A stretch of 64,000 bases of DNA, from NCBI RefSeq assembly GCF_025822605.1, contig NZ_JACKTY010000029.1, positions 499,236 through 563,235 on the forward strand, given 5' to 3'. Both the position numbers and the translations under genes were made by a program. Within the stretch, counting starts at the first letter, position 1. Each line of letters starts with the position of its first letter. Under the pieces are notes generated by a model. That model did no database searches. It had not been told where the DNA came from and saw nothing but the letters and a program-made list of their open reading frames with translations. Below, in pieces: positions 25,953-34,868 of the stretch. The stretch is from Mycolicibacterium komossense (GTDB lineage Bacteria > Actinomycetota > Actinomycetes > Mycobacteriales > Mycobacteriaceae).

Positions 25953-26120
25953 TCAGCGCTCCTCGCGGAACTCGACGTGCCGACGCACGATCGGGTCGTA
26001 CTTTGTCAAGGTCAGCCGGTCAGGATCGTTGCGGCGATTCTTACGGGTGACGTAGGTGTATCCGGTGCCGGCGGTGGAGCGAAGTTTGACGACCGGGCGG
26101 ATGTCGGTGCTGCGGGCCAT
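25953..26120 (-). CDS. rpmG1: Zinc-independent 50S ribosomal protein L33
   Basis: 55 residues: [20 protein letters not shown] then [20 protein letters not shown]. It lacks the two CxxC pairs of zinc-binding L33. Its ATG overlaps the rpmB2 stop (TGATG), so the two are translationally coupled. Confidence 0.95.
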   Translation of the reverse strand: MARSTDIRPVVKLRSTAGTGYTYVTRKNRRNDPDRLTLTKYDPIVRRHVEFREER

Positions 26121-26356
26121 CAGAGCTTCTGTCCTTGTGCACGCAGGCGGGCAGCGACCGCCTCGATGCCATCGCGGTCGATCACCTTGATGCCTTTGGC
26201 ACTGACTTTGAGCGTGATCCGTCTCCCCTCGGACGGCAGGTAATAGGTCTTGGTCTGGATGTTGGGATTCCACCGCCGACGGCTACGTCGATGCGAATGC
26301 GACACGGTGTTCCCGAAGCTGGGTTTGCGGCCAGCGACCTGGCAATGCGCGGACAA
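26120..26356 (-). CDS. rpmB2: 50S ribosomal protein L28, alternative copy
   Basis: 78 residues, the length I recall for M. tuberculosis RpmB2 (Rv2058c). The sequence is [20 protein letters not shown] then [20 protein letters not shown]. The start is a TTG at 26356, chosen because a strong GAAGGGGGA site lies just before it and all upstream in-frame sequence is non-conserved and crosses the Zur-like box. First gene of the zinc-starvation ribosomal operon. Confidence 0.9.
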   Translation of the reverse strand: MSAHCQVAGRKPSFGNTVSHSHRRSRRRWNPNIQTKTYYLPSEGRRITLKVSAKGIKVIDRDGIEAVAARLRAQGQKL

Positions 26357-26378
26357 CGCGGATTCCCCCTTCTCAACG

Positions 26379-26396
26379 TTAATGACAATCATTTTC
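26379..26396 (-). promoter_or_regulatory. Zur-like box upstream of rpmB2
   Basis: Core AATGACAATCATT (26381-26393) has arms AATGA/TCATT around CAA, extended to TGACAATCATTTTCG. It fits the mycobacterial/actinobacterial Zur pattern TGAnAATnATTnnCA. It lies about 25 bases before the rpmB2 TTG, where a repressor would block initiation. Confidence 0.75.
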
Positions 26397-26433
26397 GACA
26401 ACGGCCGGTTCAGACGGTAGCGTACGGTCACGC

Positions 26434-26451
26434 ATAATGACAATCATTTGC
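26434..26451 (+). promoter_or_regulatory. Second Zur-like box, upstream of the cobW relic and rpmE2
   Basis: An identical 13-base core AATGACAATCATT (26436-26448), 55 bases from the first box and about 20 before the plus-strand start. The pair would allow Zur to control both divergent units. Confidence 0.75.
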
Positions 26452-26467
26452 AATAGCGGTGAAGGTG

Positions 26468-26620
26468 ATGCGCACTCCAGTAGTGCTGGTGGCCGGTCAG
26501 CAGTGGCCCACCTACCCAGACCCTTTCGGCGACGAGCACACCGAACCCTGCCCCGAGCGGGCGACCGACATCGGCGACGCCGCCACCCACCAGAGCCAAG
26601 ACCAAGGAGACATCCGATGA
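26468..26620 (+). pseudogene. In-frame deletion relic of a CobW/COG0523 metallochaperone
   Basis: A 50-codon frame: it starts [11 protein letters not shown], the typical start of mycobacterial CobW-like GTPases, and then continues [20 protein letters not shown], typical of their extreme C-terminus. Everything between (Walker A, CxCC metal motif, switch regions; about 350 residues) is gone. The frame is kept and its stop overlaps the rpmE2 start as ATGA, with GAAGG before the ATG. It is probably only a translated leader for rpmE2 now. Confidence 0.65.
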
Positions 26621-26874
26621 AACCCGGCATCCACCCCGACTATCACCCCGTGGTCTTCCAGGACGCCAGCACCGGGACGGCTTTCCTGACCCGTTCCACC
26701 ATGACCAGTTCGCGCACCATCGACTGGCAGGCACCCGACGGGGTGGTGACGACCTATCCGCTGATCGTCGTCGACGTGACCTCGGATTCGCACCCGTTCT
26801 GGACCGGGAATCGACGTCTCCTCGATACCGCCGGCCAGGTCGAGAAGTTCCGTCGCCGCTATGGGCCGCGCTGA
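26617..26874 (+). CDS. rpmE2: 50S ribosomal protein L31, type B (zinc-independent)
   Basis: 85 residues beginning [19 protein letters not shown], with [21 protein letters not shown] near the end. The CxxC pair of zinc-binding L31 is absent. Start overlaps the preceding relic stop (ATGA). Divergent from rpmB2 and downstream of a Zur-like box, so it should be induced by zinc limitation. Confidence 0.95.
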   Translation: MKPGIHPDYHPVVFQDASTGTAFLTRSTMTSSRTIDWQAPDGVVTTYPLIVVDVTSDSHPFWTGNRRLLDTAGQVEKFRRRYGPR

Positions 26875-26895
26875 GTGATGAATCCGTCTACCCCG

Positions 26896-27027
26896 CAAGG
26901 ACTTCCGGTTCGAGGACGGCTCCAGCCTGAGTGACCTGGCCCGGCTCGACACCACGGCGACCGTGGTCGATGCGTCGACCTTTCTGTCGGAGCTGGCACA
27001 CGGAGACGCGCTGGCTGACCGACCTGC
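26896..27027 (+). pseudogene. Internal fragment of a second CobW-like GTPase
   Basis: The plus-strand frame reads DFRFEDGSSLSDLARLDTTA then TVVDASTFLSELAHGDALAD, the VVDA (G4-region) segment of CobW/COG0523 GTPases. There is no start or P-loop, and the frame dissolves past 27027. The remainder to 27175 contains TDLRAVRNWIEDGRWNLRV, which I do not recognise. Together with the relic at 26468 it shows that metallochaperone genes once flanked rpmE2. Confidence 0.6.
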
Positions 27028-27175
27028 AACCGCACCGACCTACGCGCCGTACGCAACTGGATCGAAGACGGCCGCTGGAACCTCCGCGTCTTGCCCGGCA
27101 GGCTGAATACCCAGCTGCGGCAACAACAATCAGCTCCACCTGACCTGCCACATCTCGTTGACGTGGTGCGGAGGT

Positions 27176-28393
27176 TCAGACTCGATTGCGAGCTGGGGAG
27201 AACCTCTCAAGTTGCACTGGCGGCCCACTGGCAGACAGAGGCGGCAACACTTGCGCGACCCCTTCCATCACCCGAGTGATCGTCCCGGTCTGCCGGTCGA
27301 GGTTCAGCGTCCCGTGTTGGAAGTTCTGGCCAATCCACTGCGGCTCCTGGATCTCGCCGCTGGTCGGCAACCCTAGTGCTCCGCGCTCGAAACCCAGTGT
27401 CGCCCAAGCGTCGTAGATGGCTCCGGTGACCGGTGCTGCGCCGGTGGTGGGCGACCAGTACATGGCGCCGCGGTCGAAGGTGACGTATCGCGACGACCCG
27501 AAGCCGGGCGTCTCCGGTGAGGTGGGCGCACCGAGTGCGCTGTTCATTCCTCCCATGGCCTGCCACCGAGCGTAGATGGCGCCGCCGCGCATCGCCGCCG
27601 CGAGATCGGCGGCGCTGGCCGGTTTGTTGAACCGGGCAGCGATATCACGAATCTGATCGAGGCATCCGTACCCGATGCTGCCGGGACAGGCGGTGTCACC
27701 GACATCGCGGTGGGCAAAAATGCTCGGCAGGGTTGGGGTAAGACCGGCGTGAATTCGGGTGTAGGGGCCGCCCGCAGAGGTCAGTCGCACAGTGCCTTTG
27801 GGGTCGATGCCGTCCATGGCCAATCGCCAGCCCAACAACAGCCCCACCGCCTGCAACTGCGGAGGTGTAGGTGCGGCGGCGTCGAAATTTCCGATCATCG
27901 ACACCGCCCAGGTGTTGCGGTTGAACCCGCCGGTGTGCGAGCCCTCCACCGACCGGGTGACGCCCCCGTACCGACCCTCGAAGATCTGCCCGTATCTGTC
28001 GACCAAAGCGTTGTAGGCGATGTCCTCCCAGCCCAGAGTGCGGGTGTGGTAGGCGTAGATCGAGCGGACGATACCTGCGGCATCCGCCGGAGAGTAATCG
28101 TTATCGGTGGCCGTGTGGTGAACTATTCCAGCTTTGATTCCGCTGTCGTACAGCGGAGTTCCGTGTCGCATCGACTCATCGGCGCCCCACTGTTCACGAC
28201 TGATGATCCGCGGCTGCAGGCCGGGCACATTGATTGCCTCCGCCAACGCGGTATCGGCCCACGCCCGCGCCGAGCCGTCACCGAGCACTGGCGCAAATCC
28301 ACCCAGCCCCAGCAAGACTGGAGCGGCTGCTACGCATTTCAGGGCGTTCCGCCGCGTCACTGCCCGGTGACCACCCGTGCAGTCGCGTTCCAT
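27176..28393 (-). CDS. Exported peptidoglycan-recognition amidase with LGFP repeats
   Basis: 405 residues. Twin-arginine signal (TRRNALKCVAAAPVLLGLGG; Arg14-Arg15), then an amidase_2/PGRP domain at about 60-245 with zinc ligands at His92/His93, His228 and Cys236 and catalytic Tyr127. The C-terminal 140 residues carry LGFP-type repeats (MGGMNSALGAPTS, LGFERGALGLPTSGE), which bind cell wall in actinobacteria. It would cleave the N-acetylmuramoyl-L-alanine bond in the envelope. Resembles Rv3811. Single gene, no visible operon. Confidence 0.88.
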   Translation of the reverse strand: MERDCTGGHRAVTRRNALKCVAAAPVLLGLGGFAPVLGDGSARAWADTALAEAINVPGLQPRIISREQWGADESMRHGTPLYDSGIKAGIVHHTATDNDYSPADAAGIVRSIYAYHTRTLGWEDIAYNALVDRYGQIFEGRYGGVTRSVEGSHTGGFNRNTWAVSMIGNFDAAAPTPPQLQAVGLLLGWRLAMDGIDPKGTVRLTSAGGPYTRIHAGLTPTLPSIFAHRDVGDTACPGSIGYGCLDQIRDIAARFNKPASAADLAAAMRGGAIYARWQAMGGMNSALGAPTSPETPGFGSSRYVTFDRGAMYWSPTTGAAPVTGAIYDAWATLGFERGALGLPTSGEIQEPQWIGQNFQHGTLNLDRQTGTITRVMEGVAQVLPPLSASGPPVQLERFSPARNRV

Positions 28394-28920
28394 CGCGTCA
28401 ACCTAACCCCCGTCTTGCGGCAAATCTGTCACGACTCGCCGAGCTCAGCGGAGGTAGCAACCTGGATCCCGGAAACGCAACGTGCGGAAAGGATTGAGAC
28501 GGCGCACCGCTTTCTGGACGCACCGAGTCCGCAGTGGTAGCGCCGTGACGAATCGGTGAACCGAGCATCCGATAAACAGGAGCATCATCAGCAACTGAGC
28601 AGGACGGCACATTTCAGTCGTCCCTGCCAGTGGCGCGGAAACCGGTGGAAGTCGGCGTGCTGACCGCAGTCGTCGCCGCCCTGCCTATGCGCGCTAATTC
28701 TCTTGGCGGCTCCTGACCACTATCGGGTCGAGACCCAGGTTTTCGGCCTCGGCCGTCACCGCTCACACCTGCGCACAATGTCCTCCACGGAATGCCGCTT
28801 CCGACGGGCCATCGGTTTCAACGTCCCTTCTCGCCCGAGACCGGGCTTCAAGACTCTGAAACTGGTAGGACTCATTCACTGGGAGCACGCTGACGGTGAC
28901 GACAGTGAGGTCGCAAACAA
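28394..28920. other. Gene-poor gap
   Basis: About 530 bases between divergent genes' outer ends. Short frames exist on both strands but none has a recognisable motif or plausible composition. It probably includes the promoter of the amidase. Confidence 0.5.
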
Positions 28921-28949
28921 AGGTGCCCCTCCCGATGGGAGGGGCACCT
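28921..28949 (-). terminator. Hairpin after the serine/lysine-tailed secreted protein
   Basis: 13-bp perfect arms AGGTGCCCCTCCC (28921-28933) and GGGAGGGGCACCT (28937-28949) with a 3-base loop, 15 bases past the stop of the 28965-30248 gene. On the minus strand it is followed by TTTGTTTGCG. Confidence 0.8.
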
Positions 28950-28964
28950 CGTTATACGCGAATC

Positions 28965-30248
28965 TCAGTTTGCAGCGTGGACCGCCTTGGCGGAGGATTT
29001 CGCTGAGCTACCGCCGGTCGTTTTCGGTCCCGATTTCGCTGAGCTGCCGCTATTTGTCTTACCCACCGACGCCGAAGAATTGTCTTCACTGCCGGCCGCA
29101 GCAGCGGATTTCGCTGAGCTACCGCCAGTGGGCGTGGCAGCCGGTTTCGCTGAGCTGGCACTCTTCACCAACGGGGCGGGTTTGACCGGGCTGGCATCAG
29201 CGGAACTCGCACCACCAGCACTCACGTCTTCCGAAGTGGCTTGGACCTCGGGAGCATCCGACGAAAGCGCCGGCGCCGCCGTCGCCAACGGCGCAGCAGA
29301 AGCAATTATCGGATTGGTGGTCAGATCAATCGTCGGGAAGTTGCCGCCGAGAGCGTTGGCGACCTCGTAGACCGCATTGTTCGCCCATACCCGAAAGCTC
29401 GGCTGGTAGACCGTCGTGGGCGGCTCCTCGTTCGTGGGGTCAGTCGGGACGGGAACCTGGACGCCACCACCGATGGTCAGCTGTTCCACCAGGCCGGGAA
29501 GGCCCGTCGGGCCGAGCAGTCCCTCAACGCCGGCATTCCAGACTCCCTGCGCATCAAGGCTGGCGGCCGCGGTGAGGATTGCCGTGCCGACCTGGATCGC
29601 TTTTCCGAGCACCAGCTGAACCGCGCCGATCGTGGTGTTGGCGAGGCCGCCCACCAGGTTGGGAATGGTCGCGATCACATTCGAGAGGTTGGTCAAAACC
29701 CCGTTGAAGACATAGGCACCCGCGTTCAGAGCAGTCGTGCCGGCAGCTTGGATGGGCGTGATGATGGCGGCAGTAAGGGTGGCGAGCGCACCGGGAATGT
29801 TCCCTGCCAGCGCCTGTTGCGTTGCGTAAAGCAACGCATCCGGCAGACCCCAGGCGGCATCGCTGAGGACCGCCAGGCTGGAATCCGGGCCGGTCAACAG
29901 GTTGTAGACCGAGCTACCGATGAAATCGGATCCGTTGTAACCCAACTGGGACAGGATGGGCAGATGGTCGTAGATGAACTGCGGAACCATGCCTTGGTAG
30001 AGATCCAAGGAATTCGGCAGGATGTCGGTGCTTTCGGTGTCCCAAAAGTTGGTGTTGACCAGGTCGAGAGTCCCTAAAACCGCAGTCACTGGATTGTCGA
30101 AGCCGAAAGCGGAGAGCGATACCGCCGGCGACAGCGAGTGCAGTGCGGGTAACTGGACGGTTGACGGTGCGATGGGCGTGATGGCGATCGCGGTCGCCCC
30201 GACGAGCGCTACTCCGGCCAACATCTGTGATCGTAGTGAGATTTGCAT
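28965..30248 (-). CDS. Exported protein with Ser/Ala/Lys repeat tail
   Basis: 427 residues. Signal peptide (MLAGVALVGATAIAITPIAP), then about 270 residues of hydrophobic, Ala/Leu/Gly-rich helices (DLYQGMVPQFIYDHLPILSQ; LANTTIGAVQLVLGKAIQVG), then from residue 310 a low-complexity tail with repeated SSAKS/SSAKP units and a Lys-rich end. Proteins of this plan occur in environmental mycobacteria and are mostly unnamed. A surface or envelope location is likely. I know no function. Monocistronic, with a strong hairpin after the stop. Confidence 0.7.
   Translation of the reverse strand: MQISLRSQMLAGVALVGATAIAITPIAPSTVQLPALHSLSPAVSLSAFGFDNPVTAVLGTLDLVNTNFWDTESTDILPNSLDLYQGMVPQFIYDHLPILSQLGYNGSDFIGSSVYNLLTGPDSSLAVLSDAAWGLPDALLYATQQALAGNIPGALATLTAAIITPIQAAGTTALNAGAYVFNGVLTNLSNVIATIPNLVGGLANTTIGAVQLVLGKAIQVGTAILTAAASLDAQGVWNAGVEGLLGPTGLPGLVEQLTIGGGVQVPVPTDPTNEEPPTTVYQPSFRVWANNAVYEVANALGGNFPTIDLTTNPIIASAAPLATAAPALSSDAPEVQATSEDVSAGGASSADASPVKPAPLVKSASSAKPAATPTGGSSAKSAAAAGSEDNSSASVGKTNSGSSAKSGPKTTGGSSAKSSAKAVHAAN
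28996..29160 (-). repeat. Degenerate repeat encoding SSAK units
   Basis: A unit near GATTTCGCTGAGCTACCGCC recurs at 28996, 29032, 29107 and 29142, separated by unequal spacers. It encodes the (G)GSSAKS motif of the protein tail and may vary in copy number. Confidence 0.7.
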
Positions 30249-30782
30249 TAGGTAATTCCTCTCGGAGTAAACACTGATGTAACAAAAGCTACCTGAGAAA
30301 AACCTAAGTGGGGCCGTTATTGACGTTTATGTTGGTGCGAGTTTTTTGGCACGGGTCCACTAACTCTATAATTTGCTATCTGAATAATTCGGGCTACGCT
30401 TATCAGCGCCTAATCGTTTGCCGTCGGACGCAGTGACGCACCGATCGGCCGTGCACCGGCGATGATCTTGAGCGGCTCGCCGACCTCCACATCACGGCCA
30501 CCCCACACCAGCTAGGGCATCGGCAGTGGGAAACCGTCAGCTCCGTCAGCACCGATGCCCACGTCCGCCGAGCCAGCTTCGATAGCCACCGGCCGGTGAA
30601 ACACGTTGTGCCGCAACGTGAATGTAGTGACGCGGGCGACCACCGCAACTGGCACTGGGCCCGTTCCAGCTCAGTTCGCGGGTCGCGGTTGAACTCCCCA
30701 CACAGCCCACCGTGCTCATAGGACAGAAACTGTCCTTATCGGGTGAGACGGTGGATCCACCGAAACTGTAAGGAGACCTGAA
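30249..30782. other. Gene-poor gap with AT-rich part
   Basis: Bases 30249-30400 are unusually AT-rich and probably hold the promoter of the secreted repeat protein. Bases 30400-30720 have short frames on both strands without recognisable motifs; they may be degraded coding DNA. The DinB promoter should lie near 30720-30780. Confidence 0.4.
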
Positions 30783-31388
30783 ATGCCCGCTATGCCGCCT
30801 CCCGTCGCCGATGAACGTCAAGGCTTGCGCGATTACCTGACACAGCAGCAGTACGCGTACCACGCGCTGGCCTTCGGGCTGACCGACGAGCAGGCCCGTG
30901 CCACCCCCACCGTCAGCGCGCTCTCCATCGGTGCTCTGATCAAGCACGCCACGGGTGTTCAACGGACGTGGATGCAGCGCGTGGCAGCAGCGCCCCAGGC
31001 CCCGCCCGACGATGACCGTCCGACCGAACAGCGCCAGGCCGAGTATGTCGACGAGTTTGTGATGAAACCCGATGAGACGCTGGCCGAGATCCTGACGAAA
31101 TTCGAGGCGGTCAATGCCGAGACGCTGCGGGTCACGGAGTCGGCCGATCTGAGTGCCGCCATCCCGGTTCCCCGCGACGCGCCGTGGTTCCCGAAAGATA
31201 TCGAGGCCTGGTCGGTGCGGTGGGTGTTGTTCCACATGATCGAGGAACTGGCCCGGCATGCCGGGCACGGCGACATCATCCGCGAGAGCATCGACGGCGC
31301 CACGATGTACGAGTTGCTTGCCGGCCTGGAGGATTGGGAGCCCACGTCCTGGCTCACTCCCTGGGGCAAGGCGCCCGTGAGTGGGTGA
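30783..31388 (+). CDS. DinB-superfamily protein (DUF664 type)
   Basis: 201 residues. The four-helix DinB fold is indicated by LRDYLTQQQYAYHALAFGLT, SIGALIKHATGVQRTWMQRV and VRWVLFHMIEELARHAGHGD. The three histidines (in KHATG, FHMIEE and RHAGH) suit a divalent-metal site. DUF664 members include mycothiol-dependent enzymes, so a thiol-transferase role is possible but not shown. A GGAGAC site precedes the ATG. No operon partners. Confidence 0.85.
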   Translation: MPAMPPPVADERQGLRDYLTQQQYAYHALAFGLTDEQARATPTVSALSIGALIKHATGVQRTWMQRVAAAPQAPPDDDRPTEQRQAEYVDEFVMKPDETLAEILTKFEAVNAETLRVTESADLSAAIPVPRDAPWFPKDIEAWSVRWVLFHMIEELARHAGHGDIIRESIDGATMYELLAGLEDWEPTSWLTPWGKAPVSG

Positions 31389-32043
31389 ATAGTTCTGTGG
31401 CTGGCGGGCTGAACCATCCAGCAAGACGTCGGCTTACTAGTCCGCTTGGCGGCCGGCGCCCCAAGGAGACAAGCAACCGCGATCGGTCTCTCCAATACTG
31501 TCGCCGCGGATCGGAGTCATTGATTCCTGGCATCGCCGGTACTGGCACCATCGGGCTCGCTCGGCATTAGAGTCGTCGTCGCTATCGCGACTAGGCCTGC
31601 AGGGGTGGCGACGGCGACTGTTGTGACTAACAGAGAGCGAACGAAACTCGTTGACCGTCAACGTGATCAGCCCAGCAGGTGTGGGCGAGTATGGCGACGG
31701 TGACCCCGCAATACCCGCGAACGCATGCACCAAACTAATAAAGGTCGAGACCGACCGGGCCTTTGGCGACTCGGAATGATCCCTCGATGCGGCTGCGCTG
31801 CGCAGCCACCGCCACCAGGTGCACAGCGGGTCGTGACAAGCGAAACGCGGCGCGATCCGACCCATCACTGCCGAGAGCTCAGCTAGCCGCCACTCAGGGT
31901 CTACGTTGTGAGCCGCAGCCCCGAAGGTGCCGTGTTCAGATGTCTCCACAAACTCCGGACAAGGCAGCGGTGACCGCACCGAGCAGCACAGACACTCAGA
32001 TTCTCATCAGCCGCGATCTACGGCTGCAGCACTAGTGCGGGAG
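31389..32043. other. Gap without recognisable genes
   Basis: About 650 bases with only short frames lacking motifs. I see no terminator, tRNA or mobile-element end. Confidence 0.45.
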
Positions 32044-32526
32044 TCAGATCAGCGCCAGGACCTCGTCCGAGCACTTTCCGACGTTCGCATCGCAGAATTT
32101 TCTGCAGGCGCTCAAATTGGCTGAGCATCTTTCGGGATGGCTATTCAACCGCTGAGCCCTAATCTCATTCTTCTTTTCCTCTTGGCCTGCGGGCGACATC
32201 AATGAGTTGCCAGGCTGCCCAGCGTGGGCAAGTTTCGCACTACAGTTGAGTGCGATCGAGTAGTTGTTGTTGTGACTGAAGCCGGTATTACGAACGTACG
32301 TCAGACGTCGCCAGGACGTTACGATGCAATCATTTGTCCCCAGTTCGGATCCGACCACGGTTGAAATCACAGGAGTCCCGCCGTACTTCGCAATCCTGTC
32401 TGAGACGTAGGCGTAGGTCCGCCCGACGTATGGGTCTTGCGCTAGTGCATCCGCCGTACCGAACGTCACCATCACCGCGAGCACTGCGACCACCACCGCA
32501 AGAACTCTGTTACAGATCGACTTCAC
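32044..32526 (-). CDS. Small secreted Cys-containing protein, paralogue of 58252-58710
   Basis: About 160 residues from a GTG at 32526 (an in-frame GTG at 32538 and ATG at 32589 are alternatives). Signal peptide ICNRVLAVVVAVLAVMVTFG, cleaved near ADALAQD. The mature part opens with DPYVGRTYAYVSDRIAKYGG then TPVISTVVGSELGTNDCIVTSW, clearly related to the protein at 58252, and shares AGQPGNSLMSPAGQEEK. Six or so cysteines, several at the C-terminus (ERCSANLSACRKFCDANVGK), suggest disulphides. Conserved mycobacterial secreted family of unknown function. Confidence 0.75.
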   Translation of the reverse strand: MKSICNRVLAVVVAVLAVMVTFGTADALAQDPYVGRTYAYVSDRIAKYGGTPVISTVVGSELGTNDCIVTSWRRLTYVRNTGFSHNNNYSIALNCSAKLAHAGQPGNSLMSPAGQEEKKNEIRAQRLNSHPERCSANLSACRKFCDANVGKCSDEVLALI

Positions 32527-33174
32527 GCTCGTACCCACCCCTATGATTCGCTGACCTTCAAGACGCGCCCGTTCCCACGCTCGCGTCATATTACATTGGG
32601 GCTCACCCCTGTCGCGGCTAACCTCGCCGTGGAATCCAACTTCGTCGATGCGTCAGATTGACGAAAGTCTATGTCCTGCTGGGCATGCGGAGACTGACCA
32701 GACTGTCAGCAGGCGCAGCACCAAATTCTGCAAGCATGAACTCGGCCCCATCGGCCTCACGCTCTCGAGCGCGTTCATCGGAACTTGCTGTGCCATGCCG
32801 ACAACATTGATGCGAAGGCTCGACGATGGCAACGTCGGGGCTACAGCATCCGCCCCGCCCAATTCTGCCCAGGGCAGCACACCCGCATGGCAGCTCGCAC
32901 GTTCAACCGATATCTAGCAACAAAAGCTCGTACTTCAGCTGAGCAGTCGCGTACACCGGAGTTACGACAGGCCAGCCCCGCCGGGCCAGTCGGTGAAGAT
33001 CGCATGACCAGCGAGCTAACACTTTTCCGGTTGCGCGTCATGCGATCGTGGGTGTCATAATGCTGCTTTGGCTTCGTATCATCGGGCACCTGAGGGGAAT
33101 TCAGGCATGTCCCCATAATCACGAAGACGGACCAGCTAATCACTGGCCCAGATCGTTACAGAAGGGGAAGAGAC
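32527..33174. other. Gap before the exopolysaccharide genes
   Basis: About 650 bases with no frame I can support. The ribosome site GAAGGGGAAG of the next gene lies at 33161-33170; promoters must be upstream but are not clear. Confidence 0.4.
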
Positions 33175-34611
33175 GTGCTCCTAGGCGTGGGCGCCGCGCT
33201 CCTCACGTTACTCCTCAATGTGGTTGTGCCGCATCGCATTCGACTCATAGGGGTAGCGCTACTCGTCGTTCCCCAGGTGTGGGTCCCAGGACTCCCTCAA
33301 GTGGAGCTAGCGACACTCGCTGTGCTCTGGACAGCGGCTACCTGCGTCGCCGGGTTACTTACGCGTGGGCGCTCACGGGCGGACAGTCCCCTAGTTGTCG
33401 TCATGAGTATGTTTGTCGCGATCACCGCAGCCTCTTTGTTGTGGGCACTCCCCTCTGGGATGGAGTTCGGAGCCTCGACCGCAGCCCGCGGCGCACTGTT
33501 TGCACTTTGGCTACGCGAGGTGGTCGTCCTAGCGCGCGACGAGCCCAAGCTACTCGACACAATTATGTTGTGGACCATTCCCGGGGTCGCAGCACAATCG
33601 GCACTCACAATTGTTTTCCGGATCAGCCCTGATATTGAAGAGCAGTTCCTTCGCTCCAACTTGGCTGCGATTTTCGTAGGGCCACAGGCGGCGCACCTGT
33701 TTACGGACATGCGGAACAACGTTCTCTACGCGAACAAGGCCGGCGGACTCTTCGTGAACGGTAATGTGGCGTCTCTGTTCGGCGGAATCACAGCCCTTGT
33801 ACTTATCGTCGTTGCTCGCCGCTCCGGACGTCGTTGGCTTTATGCGGTTGCGGCGTTGTCACTCGCCGGTACGTTCTTCACAGGTTCGAAGACGGCTCTC
33901 GTTGTCGGTGCGGGGTGCGTTGTCGCGACACTCCTCTTACCGCACATGCTCAAGCGCGGATTTGCGCTTGTCGGCGTCACCATTGTGCTTCTAGGGTTGC
34001 TCACCTCCGTTGGCGCGTCGGCGTTGTTGGAGCAGGTTGCTCCGAAGTTCTACACCGATTCGAGCGACAGCCTTGCTGGACGCGAACCGCTGTGGCGGGG
34101 CGCCCAGGAGTTGTTTTTTGCGTCGCCTTTTTCGGGCGTTGGCTTTGGCGGGTGGACGGTAGAAATCGCTAGATTCACCGACCGCCCGGATCTTCCCCCA
34201 CACAACTTGATTCTTGCCGCGTGGGCATATTCGGGCGTCGTGGCTGCAATCTTGGTCATTGCATTCATCGCAATGTCATTATCCATGGGCTTTCATGTCG
34301 CAACGGCACAAGCCACACTTCGCGATCGTCGTACCGCGATGATCGCGGTGTACGCGCTTGCATGGGTTTTTATGCACGGCATGGCGGACAACACAAATGT
34401 CTACGGCGAACAGAGGTCAATGATTATTGTTGCACTCGCCCTCGGATATCTGTACGTGATGATGCAGGAAGCTCAGCAATCTCCAAGCAGTGAACTGCCA
34501 AAGGCCGCGCCGGCTATGCCTTCAGGCAAGAGCCGCGCAGAGCTGTCCTCACGAAGGCGGGCAATGAATACCTTCGAACGTAATGCGGACAGCATAGTAA
34601 CGCAGAGCTAA
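33175..34611 (+). CDS. O-antigen ligase/Wzy-like polysaccharide polymerase
   Basis: 478 residues from a GTG preceded by a strong GAAGGGGAAG. Ten or more hydrophobic helices, with a large outer loop near residues 120-190 and the Wzy_C-type segment SDSLAGREPLWRGAQELFFA then SPFSGVGFGGWTVE and PHNLILAAWAYSG (charged loop with Arg and a conserved His). The Ser/Lys-rich tail of about 50 residues is cytoplasmic. It would polymerise lipid-linked repeat units at the outer face of the membrane. First gene of the exopolysaccharide region, convergent with the flippase gene. Confidence 0.82.
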   Translation: MLLGVGAALLTLLLNVVVPHRIRLIGVALLVVPQVWVPGLPQVELATLAVLWTAATCVAGLLTRGRSRADSPLVVVMSMFVAITAASLLWALPSGMEFGASTAARGALFALWLREVVVLARDEPKLLDTIMLWTIPGVAAQSALTIVFRISPDIEEQFLRSNLAAIFVGPQAAHLFTDMRNNVLYANKAGGLFVNGNVASLFGGITALVLIVVARRSGRRWLYAVAALSLAGTFFTGSKTALVVGAGCVVATLLLPHMLKRGFALVGVTIVLLGLLTSVGASALLEQVAPKFYTDSSDSLAGREPLWRGAQELFFASPFSGVGFGGWTVEIARFTDRPDLPPHNLILAAWAYSGVVAAILVIAFIAMSLSMGFHVATAQATLRDRRTAMIAVYALAWVFMHGMADNTNVYGEQRSMIIVALALGYLYVMMQEAQQSPSSELPKAAPAMPSGKSRAELSSRRRAMNTFERNADSIVTQS

Positions 34612-34868
34612 TCTGAAGTAATGAAGATCTCCCCCACAGCCCTCTAGCGCAAAGCACAATCTTGGCTAGCCGATTACCGTGGCGATAAACAAATAACGCA
34701 AGAGCAGAGTGTGCATTCTTCAGAATCTTTGCAAGTCGGCTTGAACTAGTTGGGCTCAGCATTTTCGATATCTCACGCCGGCGGGGTCTTGGCACCTGGA
34801 TGCCAAAACGTACTCAGCCCTGTGTGCCGCAGCAAAGCGGTGATTGGCCGTAACCATAAAAAAGCGAC

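Noticed and set aside
28996..29160. Repeat considered as CRISPR
   Set aside because: Spacing is unequal, units are degenerate, and the repeat lies in frame inside a secreted protein tail.
30403..30648. Frames on both strands upstream of the DinB gene
   Set aside because: Cys/Arg/Trp-rich minus-strand product looks random; no IS or regulator motif could be confirmed.
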